Below are positions 36,201-43,924 of a DNA stretch of 64,000 nucleotides, in pieces (position 1 is the first letter of the stretch; every line of letters starts with the position of its first letter). Where the stretch lies: contig OW804097.1 in assembly GCA_942159475.1 (NCBI GenBank), positions 35,104,298-35,168,297 of the forward strand, in the 5' to 3' direction. The notes under the pieces are model-generated. The model saw only the letters and a program-made list of their open reading frames with translations, was not told the DNA's origin and made no database searches. Source of the DNA: Sthenelais limicola. Taxonomy: Eukaryota; Annelida; Polychaeta; Phyllodocida; Sigalionidae. The position numbers and the translations under genes are program-made.

Positions 36201-36276
36201 TGATGATACATGAACATGTGATGATGAAACAACTCATTTCAACAATTCTGGTGAAAAAATGATTAGAGACAATCTA
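33211..36276. other. 5' flank of the Ly6-like gene; no second gene recognised
   Basis: The upstream UTR and promoter of the Ly6-like gene should lie at its left end. A GGTGGGTTGG-type G-rich stretch is at 34100-34160 and AT-rich DNA follows. The minus-strand open frames at 33812-34332 have a possible acceptor (CTCCTCCTCCAG) but no recognisable domain. A short direct repeat GATACATGAACATGTGAT occurs near 36185-36220. Confidence 0.4.
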
Positions 36277-36531
36277 CAACAAACCTCAAGTTTGTTACCT
36301 GTCCTGAACCCCAAAATGGAGGAAACTTGGACCCTCCGTTGGACAATATAATGTGTTCCCTGTCCCAGCCTAGCATGGGATAACTCCAGCCAGCAAGCCT
36401 TCCAGCAAGTGCAGCACCAAACTATCTCCAGCATTATTGTAAATACACAGTGAATGATACAAGGAAATGGAGTTAATTTTCAGTAAAGGCAGACTCACCA
36501 GTGAACATGCGGGTCTAGCTCAGATCCAGAG

Positions 36532-36604
36532 GGTTCTGTAGTGTAGTGGTTATCACGTTCGCTTCACACGCGAAAGGTCCTGGGTTCGAAACCCGGCAGA
36601 ACCT
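36532..36604 (+). tRNA. tRNA-Val-CAC: tRNA-Val (CAC)
   Basis: Cloverleaf: acceptor GGTTCTG/CAGAACC, anticodon stem TTCGC/GCGAA around loop TTCACAC (anticodon CAC), T-loop GGTTCGAAA. A T6 Pol III terminator follows within about 20 bp. Base 73 is T. Confidence 0.92.
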
Positions 36605-36817
36605 TGATGCACAGACTTTTTTCTCACAGGACAGGAATTAGCAGTTCAGGAATGGAGTCCAAAGAGTGCAGCACTTGTGCTCTGGTGAATCTTGGTGACT
36701 ATTTATTCATTACATGTCCTATAATTGAAGTTCTCTCTTCAACCTCATCAACTAAGTGGCCTGTTTGCCCCATGCTGTGGTGGCTATAGCACACTTCCCT
36801 TTGCCCTACCTCCAGCA

Positions 36818-36890
36818 GGTTCCGTAGTGTAGTGGTTATCACGTTCGCCTAACACGCGAAAGGTCCTGGGTTCGAAACCCGGCGGAACCT
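36818..36890 (+). tRNA. tRNA-Val-AAC: tRNA-Val (AAC)
   Basis: Acceptor GGTTCCG/CGGAACC, anticodon loop CTAACAC (AAC), T-stem CTGGG/CCCGG. A short T4 terminator lies downstream in CAGGCTTTTG. Base 73 is T. Body close to vertebrate tRNA-Val-AAC. Confidence 0.93.
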
Positions 36891-36911
36891 TACCAGGCTT
36901 TTGACTTCACT

Positions 36912-37372
36912 GCTAATATTTTGAACTAGTATATTTAGGTAATTTCAATATGATTTTCAATGCCGAATTCTGAAGAGACTGTAGTTTCTGCAAGAGGTCT
37001 TGAGTAGTTGATCCATAAAAAATATCCCCATAATCTATGATTGGTAAGACCATAGTTTTATACAATAATAGAAGCATATTTTGATTACACACTCTGTATA
37101 GTTTTGACAAGGCTATTCACCCTTGTTCGAACAATACCTGATTTTTTTATTATAAACTTTTTAAAGTTGAGTTGTCTGTCTAATTCGACTCCTAAATATT
37201 TATAAGCATCAACATTTTCTAAATTCTGCATCCCAATTGAATATTCAACCACGTTTTTTTTGTCCTGTGTGGCCCTAATAGTGAGTGTTTTACACTTTTT
37301 AGTGTTTAGGGATATTTTGTTCCAGGCACACCAGCCAACAATCCTGTTCAAGTCACCTTGTAATTCATCCAT
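36912..37372 (-). pseudogene. RT thumb/C-terminal fragment of a non-LTR retroelement (unit 1 copy, frameshifted)
   Basis: Same fragment as at 38640-39098, but an extra base near 37106-37113 breaks the frame into two overlapping pieces. See the unit-2 copy for description. Confidence 0.75.
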
Positions 37373-37473
37373 TTCGATTCATCCATTTCCCTCTTCAACC
37401 TCATCAACTAAGTGGCCTGTTTGCCCCATGCTGTGGTGGCTATAGCACACTTCCCTTTGCTCTACCTCCAGCA

Positions 37474-37546
37474 GGTTCCGTAGTGTAGTGGTTATCACGT
37501 TCGCCTAACACGCGAAAGGTCCTGGGTTCGAAACCCGGCGGAACCT
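37474..37546 (+). tRNA. tRNA-Val-AAC: tRNA-Val (AAC)
   Basis: Identical in sequence to the AAC gene at 36818. The second AAC gene of unit 1, with the same T4 run downstream. Confidence 0.93.
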
Positions 37547-38258
37547 TACCAGGCTTTTGGCTTCACTGCTAAGGCAAAGCTCTCCATTGCCCATGCCATC
37601 ACTTCAGAGAGAGCAGGAGGCCTCATTTTGTGGACTAAAATATTTTCAATTTGGGCAATACATGCCTGGGTTTTCTCCCAGTTACATATCCTTCAACCAT
37701 AGGCATACGGTGGACATTAAACCCTTTCCGGGAGTGGGATGCCTTGAGACTTTCAAATGGGACACTGCTGATTCTAGTGGGGAATGCCTTGAGGCATTCA
37801 GTTGGGACAGTACTGAATTATGGGAAATTGCCTAGTGGCATTCCATTGGAAATACTTTTACCAGAAACATTGAATATTACAACAATTTTTTTACAATTCT
37901 GGTGAATAATAATGACTGGCGATCCAGAAATGTTAAATTACAGCAATAATTTGCATACTAGCTAATTGTATAAATAACTGTATTAATAAGATTTCCCCAA
38001 ATGACAAACCTCAAGTTTGGTACCTGTCCTGAACCCCAAAATGGAGGAAACTTGGACCCTCCGTTGGACAATATAATGTGTTCCCTGTCCCAGCCTAGCA
38101 TGGGATAACTCCAGCCAGCAAGCCTTCCAGCAAGTGCAGCACCAAACTATCTCCAGCATTATTGTAAATACGCAGTGAATGCTACAAGGAGAAATGGAGT
38201 TATTTTTCAGTAAAGGCAGACTCACCAGTGAACGTGCGGGTCTAGCTCAGATCCACAG

Positions 38259-38331
38259 GGTTCTGTAGTGTAGTGGTTATCACGTTCGCTTCACACGCGA
38301 AAGGTCCTGGGTTCGAAACCCGGCAGAACCT
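38259..38331 (+). tRNA. tRNA-Val-CAC: tRNA-Val (CAC)
   Basis: Identical to the CAC gene at 36532. T6 terminator downstream. Confidence 0.92.
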
Positions 38332-38544
38332 TGATGCACAGACTTTTTTCTCACAGGATAGGAATTCACAGTTCAGGAATGGAGTTCAAAGAGTGCAGCA
38401 CTTGTGCTCTGGTGAATCTTGGTGACTATTTATTCATTATATATCCTATAATTGAATCTCTCTCTTCAACCTCATCAACTAAGTGGCCTGTTTGCCCCAT
38501 GCTGTGGTGGCTATAGCACACTTCCCTTTGCCCTACCTCCAGCA

Positions 38545-38617
38545 GGTTCCGTAGTGTAGTGGTTATCACGTTTGCCTAACACGCAAAAGGTCCTGGGTTC
38601 GAAACCTGGCGGAACCT
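38545..38617 (+). tRNA. tRNA-Val-AAC: tRNA-Val (AAC), variant with compensatory anticodon-stem change
   Basis: The anticodon stem reads TTTGC/GCAAA instead of TTCGC/GCGAA: both partners changed, so pairing is kept. The T-stem 3' strand is CCTGG instead of CCCGG, which leaves a G-T pair. Confidence 0.85.
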
Positions 38618-38639
38618 TACCAGGCTTTTGACTTCACTG

Positions 38640-39098
38640 CTAATATTTTGAACTAGTATATTCAGGTAATTTCAATATGATTTTCAATGCCGAATTCTGA
38701 AGAGACTGTAGTTTCTGCAAGAGGTCTTGAGTAGTTGATCCATAAAAAATATCCCCATAATCTATGATTGGTAAGACCATAGTTTTATACAATAATAGAA
38801 GCATATTTTGATTACACACTCTGTATAGTTTTGACAAGGCTTTCACCCTTGTTCGAACAATACCTGACTTTTTTATCATAAACTTTTTAAAGTTGAGTTG
38901 TCTGTCTAATTCGACTCCTAAATATTTATAAGCATCAACAATTTCTAAATTCTGCATCCCAATTGAATATTCAACCACGTTTTTTTTGTCCTGTGTGGCC
39001 CTAATAGTGAGTGTTTTACACTTTTTAGTGTTTAGGGATATTTTGTTCCAGGCACACCAGCCAACAATCCTGTTCAAGTCACCTTGTAATTCATCCAT
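38640..39098 (-). pseudogene. RT thumb/C-terminal fragment of a non-LTR retroelement (152 codons, open)
   Basis: This 152-codon frame begins M-D-E-L-Q-G-D-L and carries the region just after the RT catalytic core: W-N-K-I-S-L-N-T-K-K-C-K, then Y-K-Y-L-G-V-E-L-D (thumb), then L-P-I-I-D-Y-G-D and L-Q-S-L-Q-N-S-A-L-K-I-I, all typical of Jockey/CR1-type non-LTR elements. No catalytic F/YADD motif and no endonuclease are present, so it cannot reverse-transcribe. It sits antisense between the two AAC genes and is copied in every unit, so it was amplified with the tRNA genes. It belongs to a different lineage from the LINE at 39688-46728. Confidence 0.8.
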
Positions 39099-39199
39099 TT
39101 CGATTCATCCATTTCCCTCTTCAACCTCATCAACTAAGTGGCCTGTTTGCCCCATGCTGTGGTGGCTATAGCACACTTCCCTTTGTTCTACCTCCAGCA

Positions 39200-39272
39200 G
39201 GTTCCGTAGTGTAGTGGTTATCACGTTCGCCTAACACGCGAAAGGTCCTGGGTTCGAAACCCGGCGGAACCT
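39200..39272 (+). tRNA. tRNA-Val-AAC: tRNA-Val (AAC)
   Basis: Consensus AAC gene of the array. Last tRNA before the LINE insertion. Confidence 0.93.
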
Positions 39273-39670
39273 TACCAGGCTTTTGGCTTCACTGCTAAGG
39301 CAAAGCTCTCCATTGCCCATGCCATCACTTCAGAGAGAGCAGGAGGCCTCATTTTGTGGACTAAAATATTTTCAATTTGGGCAATACATGCCTGGGTTTT
39401 CTCCCAGTTACATATCCTTCAACCATAGGCATACGGTGGACATTAAACCCTTTCCGGGAGTGGGATGCCTTGAGACTTTCAAATGGGACACTGCTGATTC
39501 TAGTGGGGAATGCCTTGAGGCATTCAGTTGGGACAGTACTGAATTATGGGAAATTGCCTAGTGGCATTCCATTGGAAATACTTTTACCAGAAACATTGAA
39601 TATTACAACAATTTTTTTACAATTCTGGTGAATAATAATGACTGATGATCCAGAAATGTTAAATTACAGC

Positions 39671-39687
39671 AATAATTTGCATACTAG
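39671..39687 (+). repeat. LINE target-site duplication, left copy
   Basis: AATAATTTGCATACTAG. The same 17 bases occur at 46729-46745, and uninterrupted units (for example near 48137) have a single copy followed by CTAATTG. Confidence 0.93.
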
Positions 39688-40732
39688 GTTACTGGTTATT
39701 GGATTCTGAACGAGAAGGGTGCTTCCTCACGAGGACGATTAATTTCTCTTTTTCTTTTAGATTCCGGATTATCTTTCAAGTACAATACTTGGCAGTGTAA
39801 CGCATAAGCATACAGTGAACCTTCATAAATAAGTTGGACTTTAAAAAACAAGCGGATTTTGAATATATCAGACTTTAAAAATCCGAGTGGACGCTACGAA
39901 CTAGTGTGGTTCCCGCCATTCCAGTAAGGAGCCCTTAATCCACGGATTATCGTTCGCGCTGGAGGAACAAAAACCTTTACGTAAATCACAAGGACATATG
40001 GTAGCTAAATAGCTGGTGGTTCAAAAACAATCAAAATAGGATCGAAAGGCACACAGCCTTTCCTCAAAAGGATTAATCCCATCAACAATAAAAACGAGCA
40101 AAAGGATTAAAACCAATAACTCCAACGAAGGACACGAGAGCTCATAAACGGCAGCGAAAGCAACGCCGGGAATACACAGACCCCATACAGAAACCTTGTA
40201 ATTCCAGGAACTCAGCAAAGTGGACAATCTCTGGAATGCTTCACTACGGTATTTAATTCGGAAAGAATAAGACTATATGGTTATGATAATTATAGATGCT
40301 CATATGTTTGTGAAAACAAGTTTGTAGCGCGAAGCACACGCCTAGCGCTTCCATCTGGTGAGAACTTTGAACACTAATAAGTCTAACGAAGAAGTGTCAA
40401 ATTTTAACGCTAGAGGCCACCTCTAAAAGGTAAACACAGGAAAGCTGTGTTACCGTGGGGACTTATAACCCCCCTGAAACGGGAAGAAGTGTCGATTGTA
40501 GTGCATTAACAGGGTAAGAACAATATTAAACTCGTGTGAAATGTTGAATTACCCGATAAGTGCAAATTAAGACAATACATAACACATAAAAGAGAAAACC
40601 GCTAGCTTGTTTAAACGAAGCGGAAGTTAAAACCAGCATTTCCCCGGAAGTGGAGGAAAGGGTAAAAATTCAGATAAGTAAATACAGTTCCTCACCTGAA
40701 GTACCGGGTACAACCCATACTCGCGCCGGGAT
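39688..40732 (+). promoter_or_regulatory. LINE 5' UTR / presumed internal promoter region
   Basis: Non-coding leader from the 5' junction (GTTACTGGTTATTGG) to the first ORF1-frame ATG. LINEs of this class carry an internal promoter here; no specific motif is claimed. Confidence 0.5.
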
Positions 40733-40852
40733 ATGTCAACGCAAAACGGTGCAGACAAGAGCGATAAGGGTATAACTGATCCAAACGTTAAAAAGAGGCC
40801 CTTGGATTCGTCCCCTGAGGGTAATAGGTCACAAGCCAAACAACAGAAATAA
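40733..40852 (+). pseudogene. LINE ORF1 N-terminal piece cut off by in-frame stop
   Basis: ATG 40733 opens 39 codons (ending P-E-G-N-R-S-Q-A-K-Q-Q-K) and hits TAA at 40850. The frame then continues open, without another stop, straight into ATG 40880 of ORF1, in the same phase. The simplest reading is that ORF1 originally began at 40733 and lost its first 49 residues to a nonsense change in this copy. A true short upstream ORF is the alternative. Confidence 0.65.
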
Positions 40853-40879
40853 AGTGATAGCTCATACGGTGTCAAGAAC

Positions 40880-42343
40880 ATGACCAGTGAAGTAAGCATG
40901 GATACAAACAACCCGGAAAAAATGCTATCCAATCCGGAGGATATCAAGGCCAAAGAAAAAGCTGCTGAAACAAGTCTCAAGGGCTTGTTGGAAAAAATGT
41001 CGCAGACAAGACAGAAGAATAACTTGCAAGAGAAACAAGATTTTGAAGAATTAAAAAGAAGAATAGAGGACTTGGAGGCGTTAAGAGACGAGGTGGCTTC
41101 TGTTAAGGAGGACACCTCAGGCCTCAAACGTGACATGGAAGATGTGAAAGAATACAATATTCAACGCGACATTGCTATGGGAGGCTTTCATGATAGGTTA
41201 AAACAGCAAGAAGATGAGATGAAAGCTGTCAGAGAAGTCATGGCTTCCACGACTGCAACCAAGGATACCGATCTCATAAGGTCACAAAGAGATGAGCAGG
41301 AAAAAGATAGGGAATTCATTCAAGCAGAAACAATAAAACTTGAAAGAAATCTGCTATTTCTGGGAATCAAGTCTAGAATGGAGGAAACTGAGAATGACTT
41401 ATATGACAAAATAAACAAGGTCATCAAGGAATATCTTATGCTTCCGAATATAGACGTAAGGAAGGTTATCAGAATTGGAAGAAAGGACAACGTCCCATTA
41501 AAAATCGAGGTGGCTACAGTTGAACAGGCTAACATCGTGCACGAGTCAAGAGCCAGGCTAAAGCAGTTTGATGAGTTGGACACGCCCAAGGGCAAAAGTA
41601 TGAACATTCGTAAAGACACGCCATTTATTGTACGCCAAAGGATCGCCAAAGCAAGAGCAATATGCGCGGCTGCAAAAGCCAAACAATTTGGCCCCAATAT
41701 AAAGATAGCTGGCATCCATTACAGACACGACCAACTCGATGGCGTCCCCACCGAGCTGCTATTGTCTCAGCTCTCAAAAAAACAGGATGACAACACGATG
41801 GTGTTCTTTTCTTCTGACAATCCCTTGTCGAACCATTATGCCTCTCCCTTCTTCCTTGATGGGCATAGATTCGATCACGTAGAACAATATCTTTTTCAGA
41901 AGGCTAAAATAGCTGGGGATCCTGTCAAACCAGCAATGGCTATCAAAACAAAGGACCCAGTAGAGTGTAAGCGCTACATGGGTAATGTTTTCGACGAGCA
42001 TAGAAGATGGCCCATCCACAGACAGGAGGTACTGCTCAAAGCGTTGAGATCTAAGGCAAGACACCACGAAGTGGTCCGAGACTACCTCATATCGACTGGA
42101 AACAGAGTTATTGGAGAGGCCTCTCCCACTAATAAAGTCTTGGGGATCGGGATAGGTCTGGACGATCCCAACGTCCTGGACACAAGGATATGGCCATCCG
42201 AAGGCAACCTTGTCGGAAAAATGTGGATGAAGGTCCGAGAAGAGCTCATGAGGGACCTCACACAAGGTGATGCTAACAACATGGCTATGGGGAGTCAGTT
42301 GAGTGTCTACGGAATCAGGAGTTCGTGTATTGATGTTGTGTGA
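40880..42343 (+). CDS. LINE ORF1: coiled coil, RNA-binding region and C-terminal NADAR domain
   Basis: A 487-residue protein. Residues of about 20-155 are Lys/Glu/Leu-rich with heptad character (coiled coil, the trimerisation region of L1 ORF1p-like proteins). About 155-300 fit the L1 ORF1 RRM plus C-terminal domain: E-R-N-L-L-F-L-G-I, V-R-K-V-I-R-I-G-R, a K-S-M-N-I-R-K-D step and R-Q-R-I-A-K-A-R. From about 307 to 456 the protein reads as a NADAR (YbiA/DUF1768) domain: F-F-S-S-D-N-P-L-S-N-H-Y, D-G-H-R-F-D-H-V-E335-Q-Y-L-F-Q-K341-A, K-D-P-V-E-C-K-R-Y-M-G-N-V, then W and L-L-K-A-L-R-S-K, L-I-S-T-G-N-R-V-I-G-E-A-S, and G-N-L-V-G-K-M-W-M-K-V-R. The usual D-x-x-W-G motif is N418-K-V-L421-G. NADAR is expected to bind ADP-ribose-like or riboside substrates; its role here is inferred. 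Confidence 0.88.
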   Translation: MTSEVSMDTNNPEKMLSNPEDIKAKEKAAETSLKGLLEKMSQTRQKNNLQEKQDFEELKRRIEDLEALRDEVASVKEDTSGLKRDMEDVKEYNIQRDIAMGGFHDRLKQQEDEMKAVREVMASTTATKDTDLIRSQRDEQEKDREFIQAETIKLERNLLFLGIKSRMEETENDLYDKINKVIKEYLMLPNIDVRKVIRIGRKDNVPLKIEVATVEQANIVHESRARLKQFDELDTPKGKSMNIRKDTPFIVRQRIAKARAICAAAKAKQFGPNIKIAGIHYRHDQLDGVPTELLLSQLSKKQDDNTMVFFSSDNPLSNHYASPFFLDGHRFDHVEQYLFQKAKIAGDPVKPAMAIKTKDPVECKRYMGNVFDEHRRWPIHRQEVLLKALRSKARHHEVVRDYLISTGNRVIGEASPTNKVLGIGIGLDDPNVLDTRIWPSEGNLVGKMWMKVREELMRDLTQGDANNMAMGSQLSVYGIRSSCIDVV

Positions 42344-42763
42344 GTGTAATGTTAAAAATGCAGCAACACAATATTGAGAATTTTGGTGATTCAACGAAAG
42401 TAATTCTCGCGGTTCCTGATAGGCTGTATAGGGCGCGAATTTAACACCAGGGGCATGTTTGACAAGCCTCAGGCTTGCTGCGCTAAGACGGGAGCTTCCG
42501 GTGCGGCTGAACTCTATGCTAACAAACAACAATAACAACAGACGTAGCGAACTTTTCAGGGTCAGAAAACATGAAATAAAATAATCATCTGGTTATACAC
42601 ACAACCAGAATGAGGAATCTGGTCAATCCTTGACAGAATCTTTAATTTGATTATCATTATTTGATCTAGAATCCTGTGATTTTTAGAAGTTTGACCTCTT
42701 GTTTTGGTCGATTATGTGCAGAGAGCGGATGTTATAGTCTCCGATGGATGACGTAATATTTGA
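42344..42763 (+). other. LINE ORF1-ORF2 intergenic region
   Basis: About 420 bp with stops in all plus frames. ATG 42744 (M-D-D-V-I-F-E-T) is the nearest AUG to the endonuclease but is out of frame with it and stops after 14 codons. Confidence 0.6.
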
Positions 42764-43924
42764 AACACTAGGTGGCGTGACGCTCTAATTAGCCTAACTG
42801 GGGTAACGAGAATTACACTAAATATAAATGGTTTAAATAACCCTATCAAAAGGAAAGCTATTTTTTATCAGTTTAGCCAGCTACATGACACGATTGTAGC
42901 ACTTCAGGAAACCCACTCCGTTAAGGAAAAAGAAAATATCTGGCAATCCCAGTGGGGAGGTCTGATCCTCTTTGCACATGGAACCTCAGCCTCGAGGGGA
43001 ACTATGTTCCTCATTCCTAAGTCTCTAAAAAGCTGCGTCACGGATCATAAAACAGACCCGGATGGAAGATGGCTACTTATAACCCTGAATATAAATAATG
43101 TCGTGTATTGTATTATAAATGTGTATGCACCCAACAGTGACAAGCCTAAAGAACAAGCTGCATTTCTAAACAAGGTGAAGGACATCTTGGCTGACTGTGT
43201 ATATGATAGGCTAATCGTGCTTGGTGATTTAAACGCTGACACCACCTACAAACCGTCAGCAGTCGCCAGTATAAAACTAGCGGACTTTGTCGGCGAACTG
43301 GACTTAGATGACATAGTCTCCACAAGAAGTAATGGTCTCCCGGACATAACGTGGTCAAGACTAGAGCAGAACTCTAGACTAGACTATATTTTTGTCTCAA
43401 AAAACATGTCAAATAGAGTACATAGATGTGAAGTTGTTTCGAATACCAATTCAGACCACAACGAAGTAAGAATTGATATGTATATGGGAAATACTGTTAG
43501 GGGGAGGGGCTATTGGAAATTTAATGGTAAACTCCTACTCGACGATCAATTTGTTGGTAAAGTTGAAGAAGAATACGAACGCACAATGAATGAGGACTTA
43601 GATCCAAAAGTTAAATGGGAGTTCTTTAAGCTCAGAGTCAGAGAGGCCGCAATCTCTAGGTGCAGTGAAATGGCCAAAATCAGAAGACAAAAAAATCAAA
43701 TACTTAAGGATAAACTTAATGTTCTTGATAAGAAGAGAAGACTAACGATCGAAGAAGTTAATGAAAGGAAGGTCATCTCGCAAAGTTTAAGAGAAATAGA
43801 AATGGATAAGGCAGAAGGTGCTCTGATTAGATCAAAGGCCAAATGGGCCACCGAAGGCGAAAAACCTTCAAAATATTTTTGTGCTTTAGAAAAGTTCAAA
43901 TCTGGTAAGAAATCTCATTGTTAA
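42764..43924 (+). CDS. LINE ORF2, first part: APE-type endonuclease
   Basis: Open from the codon after a TGA at 42761 to TAA 43922-43924. Endonuclease motifs in order: L-N-I-N-G-L-N (42818-), L-Q-E-T-H (42902-), N-V-Y-A-P-N (43118-), L-G-D-L-N (43220-), T-W (43348-), S-R-L-D-Y-I-F (43373-) and S-D-H (43451-). All catalytic-type Asn, Glu, Asp and His positions are present. There is no AUG before the first motif; the first in-frame ATG is 43004, already inside the domain. The C-terminal part carries K-W-A-T-E-G-E-K-P-S-K-Y-F, the linker typical between endonuclease and RT, and then runs off frame. Confidence 0.85.
   Translation, partial: NTRWRDALISLTGVTRITLNINGLNNPIKRKAIFYQFSQLHDTIVALQETHSVKEKENIWQSQWGGLILFAHGTSASRGTMFLIPKSLKSCVTDHKTDPDGRWLLITLNINNVVYCIINVYAPNSDKPKEQAAFLNKVKDILADCVYDRLIVLGDLNADTTYKPSAVASIKLADFVGELDLDDIVSTRSNGLPDITWSRLEQNSRLDYIFVSKNMSNRVHRCEVVSNTNSDHNEVRIDMYMGNTVRGRGYWKFNGKLLLDDQFVGKVEEEYERTMNEDLDPKVKWEFFKLRVREAAISRCSEMAKIRRQKNQILKDKLNVLDKKRRLTIEEVNERKVISQSLREIEMDKAEGALIRSKAKWATEGEKPSKYFCALEKFKSGKKSHC

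Noticed and set aside
37260..37445. Repeated 61-codon frame near each RT fragment
   Set aside because: Antisense shadow of the RT fragment running into the spacer.
37557..37905. Repeated 92- and 84-codon plus-strand frames present in every array unit
   Set aside because: Overlapping frames in conserved spacer DNA. Their conservation follows from unit homogenisation, with no domain and two competing frames.
41774..42538. Long minus-strand frames opposite LINE ORF1 and ORF2
   Set aside because: Antisense shadows of well-supported coding sequence.
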